Positions 26,946 to 35,836 are shown, counted from the first letter of the stretch. The stretch: 49,222 bases of DNA from an uncultured Lachnospiraceae bacterium (GCA_902793335.1 CADBCZ010000022.1:1-49222); one strand, 5' to 3'. Translations and numbers: made by a program. Notes: generated by a model not told the origin, from the letters alone.

Positions 26946-28224
26946 AAGTGCATTTTTAGGAGGAAATCCTGTAAGGGAAAAATCAATACCATGGATTAGC
27001 ACAATGGGCAAAGAAGAAACGGATGCTGTTGTATCAGTGATGGAGTCGGGAACGCTTTCTGCCTTTTTAGCAAAATCCGGAGATAAGTTTTTAGGTGGTT
27101 CTATGGTAAAAGAACTGGAGAGAGCATTTTGTGAAAGATTTAATGCAAAGAATGCAATCACTGTTAATTCTGCTACAACGGCGCTTCATGTTGCTGTTGC
27201 TGCATGTGGAATAGGTCCCGGTGATGAGGTTTTGGTATCTCCGTATACAATGGTTGCAACTGCCAGTTCAGTTCTTATGAATTGTGCTGTTCCTGTTTTT
27301 GTAGATGTAGATCCTGATACATATACGATGGATCCGAGCAAAATTGAACAGTGGATATCACCAAGAACAAAAGCGATTATAACAGTGAATATCTTTGGCT
27401 TACCCAGTAATTTGCCAGAAATAATGGAAATCGCGAAAAAACATAATTTATATGTGATCGAGGATAATGCGCAAGCACCGGGTGCTACTGTAAATGGGGT
27501 TGAATCAGGAACTATTGCAGATATAGGAGTGTTTAGTTTAAATTATCACAAGATCATTCATAGTGGTGAAGGTGGAGTATTACTGACGAATAATGATACT
27601 TTAGCGAGAAATTGCCAATTGATCAGAAACCATGGAGAAGTAGTTCTGGATGAAGAAGGTGATATGGACACAATTGCACTTGGAAGTAATTTAAGAATGA
27701 GTGAACTACATGCGGCAATTGGTATAGAACAATTGAAGAAGTTAGATGCTTTTTTAGAAAGCAGGCGTAGATTAGCGAAAAAGATTTCTGATGGATTGGT
27801 AGAAAGACAGGGATTAAAAGGTGTAACGATACCTCATGGATATACGCATTCTTATTATATATATCCAATAAAGTACGATGCTAATATATGGGGAATAGAC
27901 AGACAGACATTTGCTAAAGCAATGCAAAAGGAAGGATTTCCTTTGGGAGTAGGATATGTAAAGCCTATCTATCTTATGAATATATATAAGCATAAGCATG
28001 TGTTTAATAAGACAACATATCCTTTTGCATTTATAGATGAGCCTATACAAGATTATAAGAAAGGAATTTGTCCGATTGTTGAAAAGCTGTACTTTGAGCA
28101 GTTATTGACTGCGGATATTTGCAGAATACCTTTTACAGAAAGGGATATAGATGACTTTTTTGAGGCTATAGATAAGATATGGGAAGAACGCTTTGAAATC
28201 GCAAAGGTTGTGATTGAAGAATGA
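26938..28224 (+). CDS. Second DegT/DnrJ/EryC1 aminotransferase
   Basis: The 428-residue product is a PLP-dependent sugar aminotransferase distinct from PseC. It shows NSATTALHVAVAACGIGPG, VIEDNAQAPGATVNG and the PLP lysine K205 in NYHKIIHSGEGGVLLTNND, then GSNLRMSELHAAIGIEQLKK. It is about 27 residues longer than PseC and its N-terminus has an extra AFLAKSGDKFLGGSMVKELE stretch. The start overlaps the oxidoreductase gene, its likely partner that makes the keto substrate. It is followed by an ATGA overlap with the next gene. Substrate is unknown; amination at another carbon of the Pse skeleton is an inference. Confidence 0.85.
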   Translation: MSRSAFLGGNPVREKSIPWISTMGKEETDAVVSVMESGTLSAFLAKSGDKFLGGSMVKELERAFCERFNAKNAITVNSATTALHVAVAACGIGPGDEVLVSPYTMVATASSVLMNCAVPVFVDVDPDTYTMDPSKIEQWISPRTKAIITVNIFGLPSNLPEIMEIAKKHNLYVIEDNAQAPGATVNGVESGTIADIGVFSLNYHKIIHSGEGGVLLTNNDTLARNCQLIRNHGEVVLDEEGDMDTIALGSNLRMSELHAAIGIEQLKKLDAFLESRRRLAKKISDGLVERQGLKGVTIPHGYTHSYYIYPIKYDANIWGIDRQTFAKAMQKEGFPLGVGYVKPIYLMNIYKHKHVFNKTTYPFAFIDEPIQDYKKGICPIVEKLYFEQLLTADICRIPFTERDIDDFFEAIDKIWEERFEIAKVVIEE

Positions 28225-29192
28225 AGAAAATTCTATTTGTGGCAAATGATCCCGGGGGATATGATGTAATAAATCCGCTATTTGAACGATTTTCTAAGAT
28301 AAATAAATTAGAAACCGCGATAATGCTAACCGGAAAAGCTGCAGAGAAAGCTGAAAAAGAAGAGAAGACTATAGATGACATAAAACGGGAACTCCAAAAG
28401 AATACTAATTGTATAAAAGATGTTTTGCTGGTGACAGGGACAAGTTGGAATTCAGAAATCGAAGTAAATGCAATTAGATATTGTAAAACGAATAATATTA
28501 AGACGGTTTCAATTCTTGATTATTGGAGCAATTATAAAGAGAGATTTAAATTAGGAGAAGATTACGAGTTCCCAGATTATTATTTTGTTATGGATGAAAT
28601 GGCTGCGTCGGAAGCGGAAGATGACGGGATTAATAAGTCAATTATAAGAGTTGTAGGGACCCCCGGATTAGATTATTTTATTAATAAAAAGATTGAGGTT
28701 AATCAAAATGGAAATGTTGTATTTCTTTCTCAGCCGTTGTCTGTGATATATGGAAATAATTTAGGATATACAGAATATGAAGCCTTTGAGCAGGTGATAA
28801 AAGCGTGTGAGAAATTAAAATTTAAGGTTCATATAAAATTTCATCCCAAGGATGATGAGTTATTTAAAGAAAAATATAAAGCATATTCTATAGAAGGAGA
28901 TTTGAAAAATCTTTGTGAATTAAATGAATACATTGTAGGAATGAGTACGATGGGGTTACTTCAGTGTGCATTGATGGGTGCAAAAGTGATTAGTTTTCAA
29001 CCAGGGTTGATAAAAAAGGATATGAGTATAGTTAATAAATTGGGAATTACTAAAGGTGCGTTTTCATATTCTGATCTCATCTCAAGACTGCAAAAAGATG
29101 GAAAAGAGGTAATGAAAAATAAGCCGTTTTGGATGGATGGGAACTCGATTGAAAGATGTGTAAAGGAAATTGAAAAGATCATTTCAAACTGA
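28221..29192 (+). CDS. GT-B-fold-like protein, possible sialyl/nonulosonate transferase
   Basis: I do not recognise the exact family. The 323-residue product has an N-terminal Rossmann start (KKILFVANDPGGYDVINPLF), SILDYWSNYKERFKLGE and RVVGTPGLDYF in the first half. In the second half it has VVFLSQPLSVIYG, VHIKFHPKDDELF and an EYIVGMSTMGLLQCALMGAK segment. A histidine-proline FHPKDD followed by a ser/thr-rich loop occurs in GT-B enzymes such as bacterial sialyltransferases and KpsS-like proteins, so a transferase using CMP-Pse is possible. It overlaps the second aminotransferase by four bases and is followed after 15 bases by pseI, which ties it to this pathway. Confidence 0.6.
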   Translation: MKKILFVANDPGGYDVINPLFERFSKINKLETAIMLTGKAAEKAEKEEKTIDDIKRELQKNTNCIKDVLLVTGTSWNSEIEVNAIRYCKTNNIKTVSILDYWSNYKERFKLGEDYEFPDYYFVMDEMAASEAEDDGINKSIIRVVGTPGLDYFINKKIEVNQNGNVVFLSQPLSVIYGNNLGYTEYEAFEQVIKACEKLKFKVHIKFHPKDDELFKEKYKAYSIEGDLKNLCELNEYIVGMSTMGLLQCALMGAKVISFQPGLIKKDMSIVNKLGITKGAFSYSDLISRLQKDGKEVMKNKPFWMDGNSIERCVKEIEKIISN

Positions 29193-29207
29193 TTTGGAGA
29201 AAGATTG

Positions 29208-30242
29208 ATGTTTAGAATTTATGATAAAATAAATAACAATGAAGTGTATATTATTGCAGAGATGAGTGCGAATCATGGGGGATCTTTGGAAAATGCACTT
29301 GAAATAGTACGTCTGGCAGCTAAAGCGGGGGCAGATTGTATAAAAATTCAGACATATACAGCAGACTCGCTTACTATTGATTGCGATAACGAATATTTTA
29401 AGATTAAAGGCGGTCTTTGGGATGGTTACAAGCTTTATGACCTTTATAATGAGGCTAATACACCATATGATTGGCAACCGATTATAAAAGAAGAATGTGA
29501 AAAATGTGGTATTGACTTTTTGTCCACTCCTTTTGATAATGATGCAGTTGATTTTTTGGAGAACATGGGGGTAGAGGCATACAAAATAGCAAGTTTTGAA
29601 CTGGTAGATATACCATTAATTGAATATGCGGCTTCAAAGGGAAAAACTATGATTATATCTACAGGGATGGGGAGCTTGGAAGAAATTCAGGAAGCCGTTG
29701 ATGCATGTAAAAGAGTAGGGAATGAGAATATAATACTTCTTAAATGCTGTAGTGAATATCCGGCGCCTTGGGAGGATATGCATTTAGGAAATATACCGGA
29801 TATGGCAAGTAGGTTTAACCTGCCAATTGGATTATCAGATCACAGTGAGGGAAGTCTTGGAGCAGTTGTTGGAGTGACACTTGGAGCTTGTGTGGTTGAA
29901 AAACATATAAAACTAGATGACGTTGAGAGCGCAGATAGTAAATTTAGCATGACAATCGATGGGTTTACACAGATGGTTAGAGATGTCAAAAATGCAAAAA
30001 TGATAGCGCGGGGTCCTGATTATGAATTGACGGAAGGGGAAAAGGCTTCGCAGGTTTTTAGAAGAAGTATATTTGCAGTAAATGATATAAAAGCGGGCGA
30101 TTGCTTTACAAAAAAAAACATTGGCATTATACGTCCGGGATATGGTTTGCCACCACATTGTATCGATATGCTTATAGATAAGAAAAGTAGTAGAGATATT
30201 CCGCGTGGAGTACCAATTGTTAAAAATGATTTGGTGAATTAA
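29208..30242 (+). CDS. pseI: Pseudaminic acid synthase (NeuB family)
   Basis: PseI condenses phosphoenolpyruvate with the free 2,4-diacetamido-trideoxy-altrose to make pseudaminic acid. The 344-residue product has a TIM barrel: IAEMSANHGGSLENALEIV, GADCIKIQTYTADSLTIDC, GIDFLSTPFDNDAVDFLE, YKIASFELVDIPLIEYA and NLPIGLSDHSEG, with EKHIKLD and SADSKFSMT near the metal and PEP sites. An SAF (antifreeze-like) domain covers about residues 285-344 (QVFRRSIFAVNDIKAGD to RDIPRGVPIVK). ATG 29208 is nine bases after GGAG; a TTG at 29205 directly upstream is less likely. The stop abuts the ATG of the formyltransferase. PseI and LegI/NeuB are close relatives, and the pathway context decides. Confidence 0.92.
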   Translation: MFRIYDKINNNEVYIIAEMSANHGGSLENALEIVRLAAKAGADCIKIQTYTADSLTIDCDNEYFKIKGGLWDGYKLYDLYNEANTPYDWQPIIKEECEKCGIDFLSTPFDNDAVDFLENMGVEAYKIASFELVDIPLIEYAASKGKTMIISTGMGSLEEIQEAVDACKRVGNENIILLKCCSEYPAPWEDMHLGNIPDMASRFNLPIGLSDHSEGSLGAVVGVTLGACVVEKHIKLDDVESADSKFSMTIDGFTQMVRDVKNAKMIARGPDYELTEGEKASQVFRRSIFAVNDIKAGDCFTKKNIGIIRPGYGLPPHCIDMLIDKKSSRDIPRGVPIVKNDLVN

Positions 30243-30818
30243 ATGAAAATACTATGTTTATATAATAACTCATGTGCTTTGGAATTGTTTGATTGGATAA
30301 AAGAACAAGGACATGAAACCGTTTTAGAAAAAAACGAACTTGATGAAGAGTGGTGTAGAAATCAACAGTTTGATTTGACAGTAAGTTATACCTATAGATT
30401 TATTATTTCTGCTGATGTATTGAATGCTCTCGGTATGAATGTTGTTAATCTTCATAATTCATTTCTTCCATGGAATAAAGGTGCAGATCCTAATATTTGG
30501 AGTGTTTTGGAAAATACACCAAGAGGTGTTACACTTCATTATGTGGATGAGAAACTAGACCACGGGGATATTATTACACAGCAATTAGTTGAGAAATATA
30601 CTAGTGAAGATACATTGAAAACAACATATGATACTCTAGATTATGCTGCAAAGCAATTATTCAAGAATGCTTTTGCATATTATGATTTTTGGAACAAAAT
30701 GAGGAAGAAAACAGTTTCATCAGGAACTTTTCACAGATCATATGAAATGTCAAAAGTAAAGGATAAATTAGTGGATTACGAAATAAAAATAGAAGATTTT
30801 TATAAAATGTTTAATTAA
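30243..30818 (+). CDS. Formyltransferase of the sugar N-formyltransferase type
   Basis: The 191-residue product matches the catalytic domain of 10-formyltetrahydrofolate-dependent transferases. It has VVNLHNSFLPWNKGADPNIW, containing the Asn and His of the N-x-H motif, and LDHGDIITQQLVEK with the catalytic Asp. It is shorter than methionyl-tRNA formyltransferase and lacks its C-terminal domain, in line with formyltransferases that act on amino sugars. It begins one base after the pseI stop. I infer that it N-formylates an amino group on the nonulosonic acid or its precursor; N-formyl Pse derivatives are known in other bacteria. After it comes a 200-base gap. Confidence 0.8.
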   Translation: MKILCLYNNSCALELFDWIKEQGHETVLEKNELDEEWCRNQQFDLTVSYTYRFIISADVLNALGMNVVNLHNSFLPWNKGADPNIWSVLENTPRGVTLHYVDEKLDHGDIITQQLVEKYTSEDTLKTTYDTLDYAAKQLFKNAFAYYDFWNKMRKKTVSSGTFHRSYEMSKVKDKLVDYEIKIEDFYKMFN

Positions 30819-31018
30819 GAAGAATTTTAGATTTGAGATAATACACGAAATGTCTATAGACTTATACAAGGAATGGTTTTAAATGAAAAGATTATATGTT
30901 TTGTTTATCAGTATGAAAAAGAGAAAAATATAATTAACTGGAAGTTTCTTTGAACAATTAAATAAGAGGTGAAAAAGTATACTATCGGATTTATGTAAAA
31001 GAAGGTGAATTAATAACT
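30819..31018. other. 200-base gap after the formyltransferase gene
   Basis: No terminator hairpin is visible. A weak promoter-like pair TTGAGA (30833-30838) and TATAGA (30855-30860) is spaced by 16 bases. A 16-codon reading frame (30883-30933, MKRLYVLFISMKKRKI) has AAGGA about ten bases upstream but looks like chance or a gene remnant. The gap marks the change from the Pse operon to a more AT-rich gene series. Confidence 0.35.
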
Positions 31019-31576
31019 ATGTTTTTTCTGGAAAATGAAGAAATTGGATTGCGCTCTTTAAATCTAAGAGATATTGAGAATGGGTATTTTGAATGGTTAA
31101 ATGATGAAGAAATATGTCAATATAATTCGCATCATGTGTTCCCTATGACGAAAGAGAAAGCTGAAAACTATATAAAAACAGTAAATATATCGAATTCAGA
31201 ATTGGTTTTTGCTGTTATTGTAAAAAAACATAAGAAGCACATTGGTAATATTTCGTTACAAAAAATTGATATTTTTAATCGGCAAGCTGAAATTGCATTC
31301 TTGTTTGGAGATAAGGAGCTTTCAAATAAGGGATATGCTACGATGGCAGCAAAATTACTCATAAAACATGCTTTTAGATCCCTGGGATTAAATAGATTAT
31401 ACTTTGGAACAATGGATAATAATATAAAAATGCAAAGAGTGGGAGAAAAATGTGCGTTCAAAAAAGTCGGTTGCAGGAGGCAGGCAATGTACAAAAATGG
31501 TTCTTACCATGATATCTATGAATACGATTTATTGAGGGAAGAATGGGAAAATAAAAATTATAGGAAGGGGTATTGA
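31019..31576 (+). CDS. GNAT acetyltransferase (RimJ/RimL-like), PseH candidate
   Basis: The 185-residue product has the GNAT fold: an N-terminal substrate part (IGLRSLNLRDIENGYFEWLN), the central strand EIAFLFGDKELSNKGYATMA with the acetyl-CoA loop (NKGYAT), and AFRSLGLNRLYFGTMDNNIK near the C-terminus. In Pse synthesis, PseH acetylates the 4-amino group before PseG acts, and PseH belongs to this superfamily. This is the only GNAT protein in the island, so it is the natural PseH candidate even though it lies after pseI and is separated by 200 bases. It could also acetylate a different amino sugar made by the oxidoreductase/aminotransferase pair. Start ATG 31019 follows GAAGGTG. Confidence 0.75.
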   Translation: MFFLENEEIGLRSLNLRDIENGYFEWLNDEEICQYNSHHVFPMTKEKAENYIKTVNISNSELVFAVIVKKHKKHIGNISLQKIDIFNRQAEIAFLFGDKELSNKGYATMAAKLLIKHAFRSLGLNRLYFGTMDNNIKMQRVGEKCAFKKVGCRRQAMYKNGSYHDIYEYDLLREEWENKNYRKGY

Positions 31577-31646
31577 AACTCTATAGAAAATGTTTGCATT
31601 TTGATTCTAGACTAAGAATAATATTCGATGAAGGTGAGATAATATA

Positions 31647-32771
31647 ATGGGTAATTATTTGAAAAAAAATTGTATAGGTGCATGGGCTGCTCAATTTGAT
31701 TCTAACGGGTTGTTATGGTTGTCAGATTTTAATTTAGGTGGATTGTATAAGTACAATTTAGAAGAAAAAAAGCTAGAATTTGAGTATATGTTTAATGATA
31801 TAGAATTTGGACAGGAACGAATGCACGGCTTAATGATTATTAAAGGACTTGATATTTTTTTGTTTCCGATGAGTGACAAGTATGTAAGGATATATAATAT
31901 CAAATCTAAAAGTGAAACAAAAATACAGTTGCCGGAAGAGAATGTCAATGACAATATAATTGTAAACGACAATGATAATGTTTGGCTAATAAATAATAAA
32001 TGTTATTATTTTGATTTTGAAATTAAAACATTCAAAGTTGATCAAATGTTAACGGATTTGTATTCTGGAATTAATAACGTAAATCAGAAGAATATTCGTT
32101 TTAAGGCAAGTGATAACGTGATTACTATATGGGATAGTGATGATAAAGAACTATATGTTTATGATTATATACAAAAAAAATATGAGACAATAATTATAAA
32201 TAATATAGATGAAAAAATTATGGATATTTATCGGATGAAGTCAAAATATTGGATTATATTAGAAAACTCACATCATATATATTCCAGAGAATTAAGTGAT
32301 GATAATTATATAAAATATTACTCTGATAATAATGATTACATAGATAACAAATTTAATATTCCATTTGGGATGCTATATAATTTGAATAATAAATTAATAC
32401 TGTCTAATTACTATGGTAGGTACATTATGGTCATTAATGAGGATATAAAAAAAGTAGAATGTGTTTTTCCTGATAAGCAAAATAATGAGATTACAGACTG
32501 TCTGGATTATGGTGCCTGCTATTATAGAGTATTGCAATATAATGATTATATATATTTTATTCCACAGAGAGCAAGGGAAATATTAAAGTGCGATAGAAAT
32601 TTATCTTTAATTGGAAGATATTCAATGCAAATATCGGTAAATAATGACTTTTTAAATAAGGTTTTTAAATCAGAGGAAAATAAGTATGGAGTTGTTAATG
32701 AAAAAAAGGATTATCTCAATATAATAGATTATATAAATTATATTATTCATAAAGAAGGTGAAAAATATTGA
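31647..32771 (+). CDS. Unknown protein, possible beta-propeller
   Basis: The 374-residue product shows repeating short strands with W, D and N turns, such as GAWAAQFDSNGLLWLSDFN, LNNKLILSNYYGRYIMVIN and YNDYIYFIPQRAREILKCD. This suggests a beta-propeller like those of sugar-associated WD or kelch-like proteins. I cannot assign a family. No signal peptide or membrane segment is visible, so it is probably cytoplasmic. It is extremely AT-rich and rich in Asn, Lys and Ile (bases 32161-32220 contain 7 G or C in 60). ATG 31647 follows GAAGGTGAGA. It overlaps the next gene by four bases, so the products are coupled and may work on the same glycan. Confidence 0.6.
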   Translation: MGNYLKKNCIGAWAAQFDSNGLLWLSDFNLGGLYKYNLEEKKLEFEYMFNDIEFGQERMHGLMIIKGLDIFLFPMSDKYVRIYNIKSKSETKIQLPEENVNDNIIVNDNDNVWLINNKCYYFDFEIKTFKVDQMLTDLYSGINNVNQKNIRFKASDNVITIWDSDDKELYVYDYIQKKYETIIINNIDEKIMDIYRMKSKYWIILENSHHIYSRELSDDNYIKYYSDNNDYIDNKFNIPFGMLYNLNNKLILSNYYGRYIMVINEDIKKVECVFPDKQNNEITDCLDYGACYYRVLQYNDYIYFIPQRAREILKCDRNLSLIGRYSMQISVNNDFLNKVFKSEENKYGVVNEKKDYLNIIDYINYIIHKEGEKY

Positions 32772-34255
32772 TTCAAAATATTACTACAAAAAAGAAATTT
32801 TATTTGGCAAATAAAGAAATATGGCACAATGAAAATGCAAAATATATGAATGATGAATGTATTTACGTTATACATGCATTATCTTTCCATTTTGAATATA
32901 ATGTATTGTTAGACATAGTTGCAAAAGGATTACAACAACGATATAAATTGCCAATATATGCCTTTTCTGTGGGGGATGATGCATACTCTTTTGTAGAAGG
33001 AGATGCTTCTTTTGGGATTGAAGGTATCTATATTGATGAGTATAAAAGATTGATGGATTTTGATAGCGAAAATGGAACAGAGATCGAACGGATTGTGGAA
33101 GAACTTTTTGGGAACAAGGAAAAAATATTAAAATTTCAATATAAAAATATAAAGTGTGGAGATTACATTTGGGATTATATGATGGGTATATCTTTCGATT
33201 TAAAAAATATATCAAAAGAAAATTTTAAAAATATAATTTCTAAAACATTAAGTATTATTGAAACGGCTTTTTTACTATTTTATGAAAAAAAACCCTCTTA
33301 TGTTGTTGTGGATGAAGCTATTAAAATGGAAGGGTTATATGCTTGTGTTGCGGCCTATCTAGGAGCAAAAGTAGTTGTCCCTAATTTGGAATTTAAGTAT
33401 CAGTTCATTATCAGTCCAATTGATGGTAAAATTGATGCAATAGCAAAAAAAAGAGGAAAAGCATTTTTAAATGCTGCAAATAATGATGATATTATTTGCA
33501 ATAATTATTTTATGTATGACACACCAGAAAAGAATATAATAGATAAAAGACTAGATAATGGAAACAAAAACGTTTTTATATTTCTTCATGTGTTTTCGGA
33601 TGCACCGAGAATGTCATACGATAATATAATATATACAGATTATGTTGAATGGTTTTTGGATACTTTGAAAATCATAAGTGATGTTTCAAATGTGAATTGG
33701 ATTATTAGAGATCATCCAGCAGCGAAAGGGACTAATCAACCGATTTATATTAAGAATCACTGCGCTAGTTTGTCGAAAGATAATATTTTTTATGCAGAGG
33801 ATGGAATGTCAAGAGATTATATTATATCGAAAGCCGATGCTATTGTGACATGTGCAGGGGATGTGGGCTTAGAATATTGGGCATATGGGATTCCGACGAT
33901 AATGCTTGCTGAATCATTTTATAATGATTATGGTATTTCATATTTAATGCATGATAAAAATGAATATATAAAAACATTACATAGTCTTGATTCCTTAGAT
34001 ACTCCAACAGAAGAATCTATAAATACTGCAAGGAAAATAATTTCAAAATACAGAAATAGTATGACTACAGAAGATTCATTGATGAGATTATTTCAAAGAG
34101 TTAGAAATAGAGAAATTCAGGGGATTAGATTAGAGTATAGAGATTATGATTTGTATGATTATGAATTTATTAAAGGGTATATTGGTCTCATTCATCAAGG
34201 CAAGATAAAAAAAAGTAGTTGCTATACTTTAGATTATTTATTGGAGGCGGAATAA
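32768..34255 (+). CDS. KpsS/LipB-like GT-B glycosyltransferase
   Basis: The 495-residue product resembles capsule-type GT-B transferases. The N-terminal half ends with PSYVVVDEAIKMEGLYACVA. The C-terminal half has FIFLHVFSDAPRMSYDNIIY, NWIIRDHPAAKGTN with the His-Pro motif, and ADAIVTCAGDVGLEYWAYGI with GIPTIMLAESFYNDYG, the typical nucleotide-sugar site of this superfamily. The start is TTG 32768, seven bases after GAAGGTG and overlapping the previous stop; a downstream ATG would remove conserved N-terminal sequence. It may transfer a nonulosonic acid or related sugar, as KpsS/KpsC-type enzymes use CMP-Kdo, but the donor is unknown. Confidence 0.7.
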   Translation: MIQNITTKKKFYLANKEIWHNENAKYMNDECIYVIHALSFHFEYNVLLDIVAKGLQQRYKLPIYAFSVGDDAYSFVEGDASFGIEGIYIDEYKRLMDFDSENGTEIERIVEELFGNKEKILKFQYKNIKCGDYIWDYMMGISFDLKNISKENFKNIISKTLSIIETAFLLFYEKKPSYVVVDEAIKMEGLYACVAAYLGAKVVVPNLEFKYQFIISPIDGKIDAIAKKRGKAFLNAANNDDIICNNYFMYDTPEKNIIDKRLDNGNKNVFIFLHVFSDAPRMSYDNIIYTDYVEWFLDTLKIISDVSNVNWIIRDHPAAKGTNQPIYIKNHCASLSKDNIFYAEDGMSRDYIISKADAIVTCAGDVGLEYWAYGIPTIMLAESFYNDYGISYLMHDKNEYIKTLHSLDSLDTPTEESINTARKIISKYRNSMTTEDSLMRLFQRVRNREIQGIRLEYRDYDLYDYEFIKGYIGLIHQGKIKKSSCYTLDYLLEAE

Positions 34256-34669
34256 ATGTTGGGAATTTATGATAAATGCAATGTTTGGAAACGCTGGGTA
34301 CAAGTATATCATAGTGGAAAACGGATTGAAAATTATTTTCATAAGTATAATATAAAAACTATTGCAATATATGGAATGTCTGATGTTGGGGATTTCTTAT
34401 ACGGGGAATTAATTAATACAGATATTATGGTTAGATATGGTATAGATATAAATCGTGATTATTGTTCTTATAATCTTCCGATTAAAAGACCGGAAGAAGT
34501 TGAAGATGATGTGGATGCAATAATTGTAACGCCTGTATCTGCTTTTTCCGAAATATTTGATTATTTGTCAAAGTATGTTCCGGATTGTAATAAGATAATA
34601 GGAATAGATGAAGTGTTTGCAGATCTATTAACGGAGGATTACATTGAAGTGGACAAAGAAAACTCATGA
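34256..34669 (+). CDS. Stand-alone Rossmann-like module
   Basis: The 137-residue product consists of a ~30-residue N-terminal helix region and one Rossmann-like domain (about 34-125). It has the dinucleotide-type loop TIAIYGMSDVGDFLYGELIN, a second strand MVRYGIDINRDY, LPIKRPEEVEDDVDAIIVTP and a last strand KIIGIDEVFADL. It resembles the PglD N-terminal domain and the NDP-sugar-binding C-terminal domains of sugar methyltransferases. No other catalytic domain is present. The seven genes downstream have this module fused to different enzymes, so it may serve as a scaffold or sugar-nucleotide-binding partner. It overlaps the radical SAM gene by 26 bases. Confidence 0.65.
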   Translation: MLGIYDKCNVWKRWVQVYHSGKRIENYFHKYNIKTIAIYGMSDVGDFLYGELINTDIMVRYGIDINRDYCSYNLPIKRPEEVEDDVDAIIVTPVSAFSEIFDYLSKYVPDCNKIIGIDEVFADLLTEDYIEVDKENS

Positions 34670-35834
34670 ATTTGATAGAATATGGCTTGATATGAAAATT
34701 AATTGCTCCCAAAAAATTAAGTATTATTTGTTTGGAGCAGGAAAAAGCGGTGATGAGTGGTGGTCATTGATTAATCTGTTTGATGATGGAGGTGTTGCAG
34801 GTTATTTCGACAATAGTAAAAGTATTATAGGGAATAAAAAAAACGGTTGTAAAATATTGGATATTACAAAATATCAACATAAAAAAAACAACATTATAAT
34901 AGTCTCTGTGGGTGAAAAATATGAAAAAAGTATATGTACTCAACTTGAACAAATTGGATTAAAAAGAAATCTTGACTATTATGCGGGATCTGAATTTAGA
35001 GATTTGTATTTTCCAATAATTCTTTTGTATTATTATAATATTCTATATGATGATATGGTACAAATATCGGTTACCGAAAGATGTACGTTAAAATGTAAGC
35101 ACTGTGCTCACACGTGTCCATACGTAGATTATAATAACAAAACAGATTTATTATTAAACGAGGTGAAAGAAAGTGCTGATGCATACTTTAGTACTTTTGA
35201 TTATGTAAATAGGTTTACCCTTCTAGGAGGAGAGCCTCTATTATATAAGGAATTGACAGATGCATTAATTTATATCGGTGAGCGTTATAGAAATAGGATT
35301 AGAGATTTCTTTATTACAACCAATGCGACTGTTTTGCCGAAGGAAGATTTGATAAATGTTTGTAAAAAGTATGAAGTTGGCTTTGAGATATCCGATTATA
35401 GACAAGCAGTTCCGGTGATAAGTGATAAGGTTAAACAATTTATTAATATATTGAAAGAAAGTAATGTTAAATATCGTATTTTAAATGACAGGTGGATAGA
35501 TCTAGGTTTTCCATATATTAATAATTCGGAAAATGATGCTAAGCGAATTTTTGATTTATGTGGTGCACCATGTCATGAGGTTCGAAAAACAAGATATTAT
35601 TCTTGTATTTTGGCACGATGTGCAGCAGAAAATATATATAGTGATGAGGGCGAAGAGTATTATGTTGATATAGCAAATTCTGATGATGATACAAGAAAAA
35701 TAGTTTTTGAATTCATACATGGGTATTGTGATAAAGGATACTTGAAATTGTGTCGACATTGTAGAGGTTTGTTTGGAGAAAACAATATTGTAGTACCAGG
35801 TGTACAAATGAGTAAGGGGAATGAAGGAGACTAG
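34644..35834 (+). CDS. Radical SAM protein with N-terminal Rossmann-like module
   Basis: The N-terminal ~120 residues are a Rossmann-like module (IKYYLFGAGKSGDEWWSL, GGVAGYFDNSKSIIGNKKNG). The radical SAM domain follows with the [4Fe-4S] motif CTLKCKHC (C147, C151, C154) and FTLLGGEPLLYKELTDALIY. Extra cysteines in the C-terminal part (LCGAPCHEVRKT, YSCILARCAAENIY, LKLCRHCRGLF) suggest a SPASM-like region with auxiliary clusters. The start is TTG 34644, supported by GGAGG six bases upstream; translation begins 26 bases before the previous stop. Radical SAM enzymes in sugar clusters can dehydrate, epimerise or oxidise sugars, while SPASM types often modify peptides. The substrate is unknown, and a sugar or flagellin side chain is possible. 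Confidence 0.78.
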   Translation: MKWTKKTHEFDRIWLDMKINCSQKIKYYLFGAGKSGDEWWSLINLFDDGGVAGYFDNSKSIIGNKKNGCKILDITKYQHKKNNIIIVSVGEKYEKSICTQLEQIGLKRNLDYYAGSEFRDLYFPIILLYYYNILYDDMVQISVTERCTLKCKHCAHTCPYVDYNNKTDLLLNEVKESADAYFSTFDYVNRFTLLGGEPLLYKELTDALIYIGERYRNRIRDFFITTNATVLPKEDLINVCKKYEVGFEISDYRQAVPVISDKVKQFINILKESNVKYRILNDRWIDLGFPYINNSENDAKRIFDLCGAPCHEVRKTRYYSCILARCAAENIYSDEGEEYYVDIANSDDDTRKIVFEFIHGYCDKGYLKLCRHCRGLFGENNIVVPGVQMSKGNEGD

Positions 35835-35836
35835 AT

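Noticed and set aside
30883-30933. 16-codon reading frame MKRLYVLFISMKKRKI after the formyltransferase gene
   Set aside because: It has a fair AAGGA site but is too short to support as a gene and resembles no leader peptide I can name.
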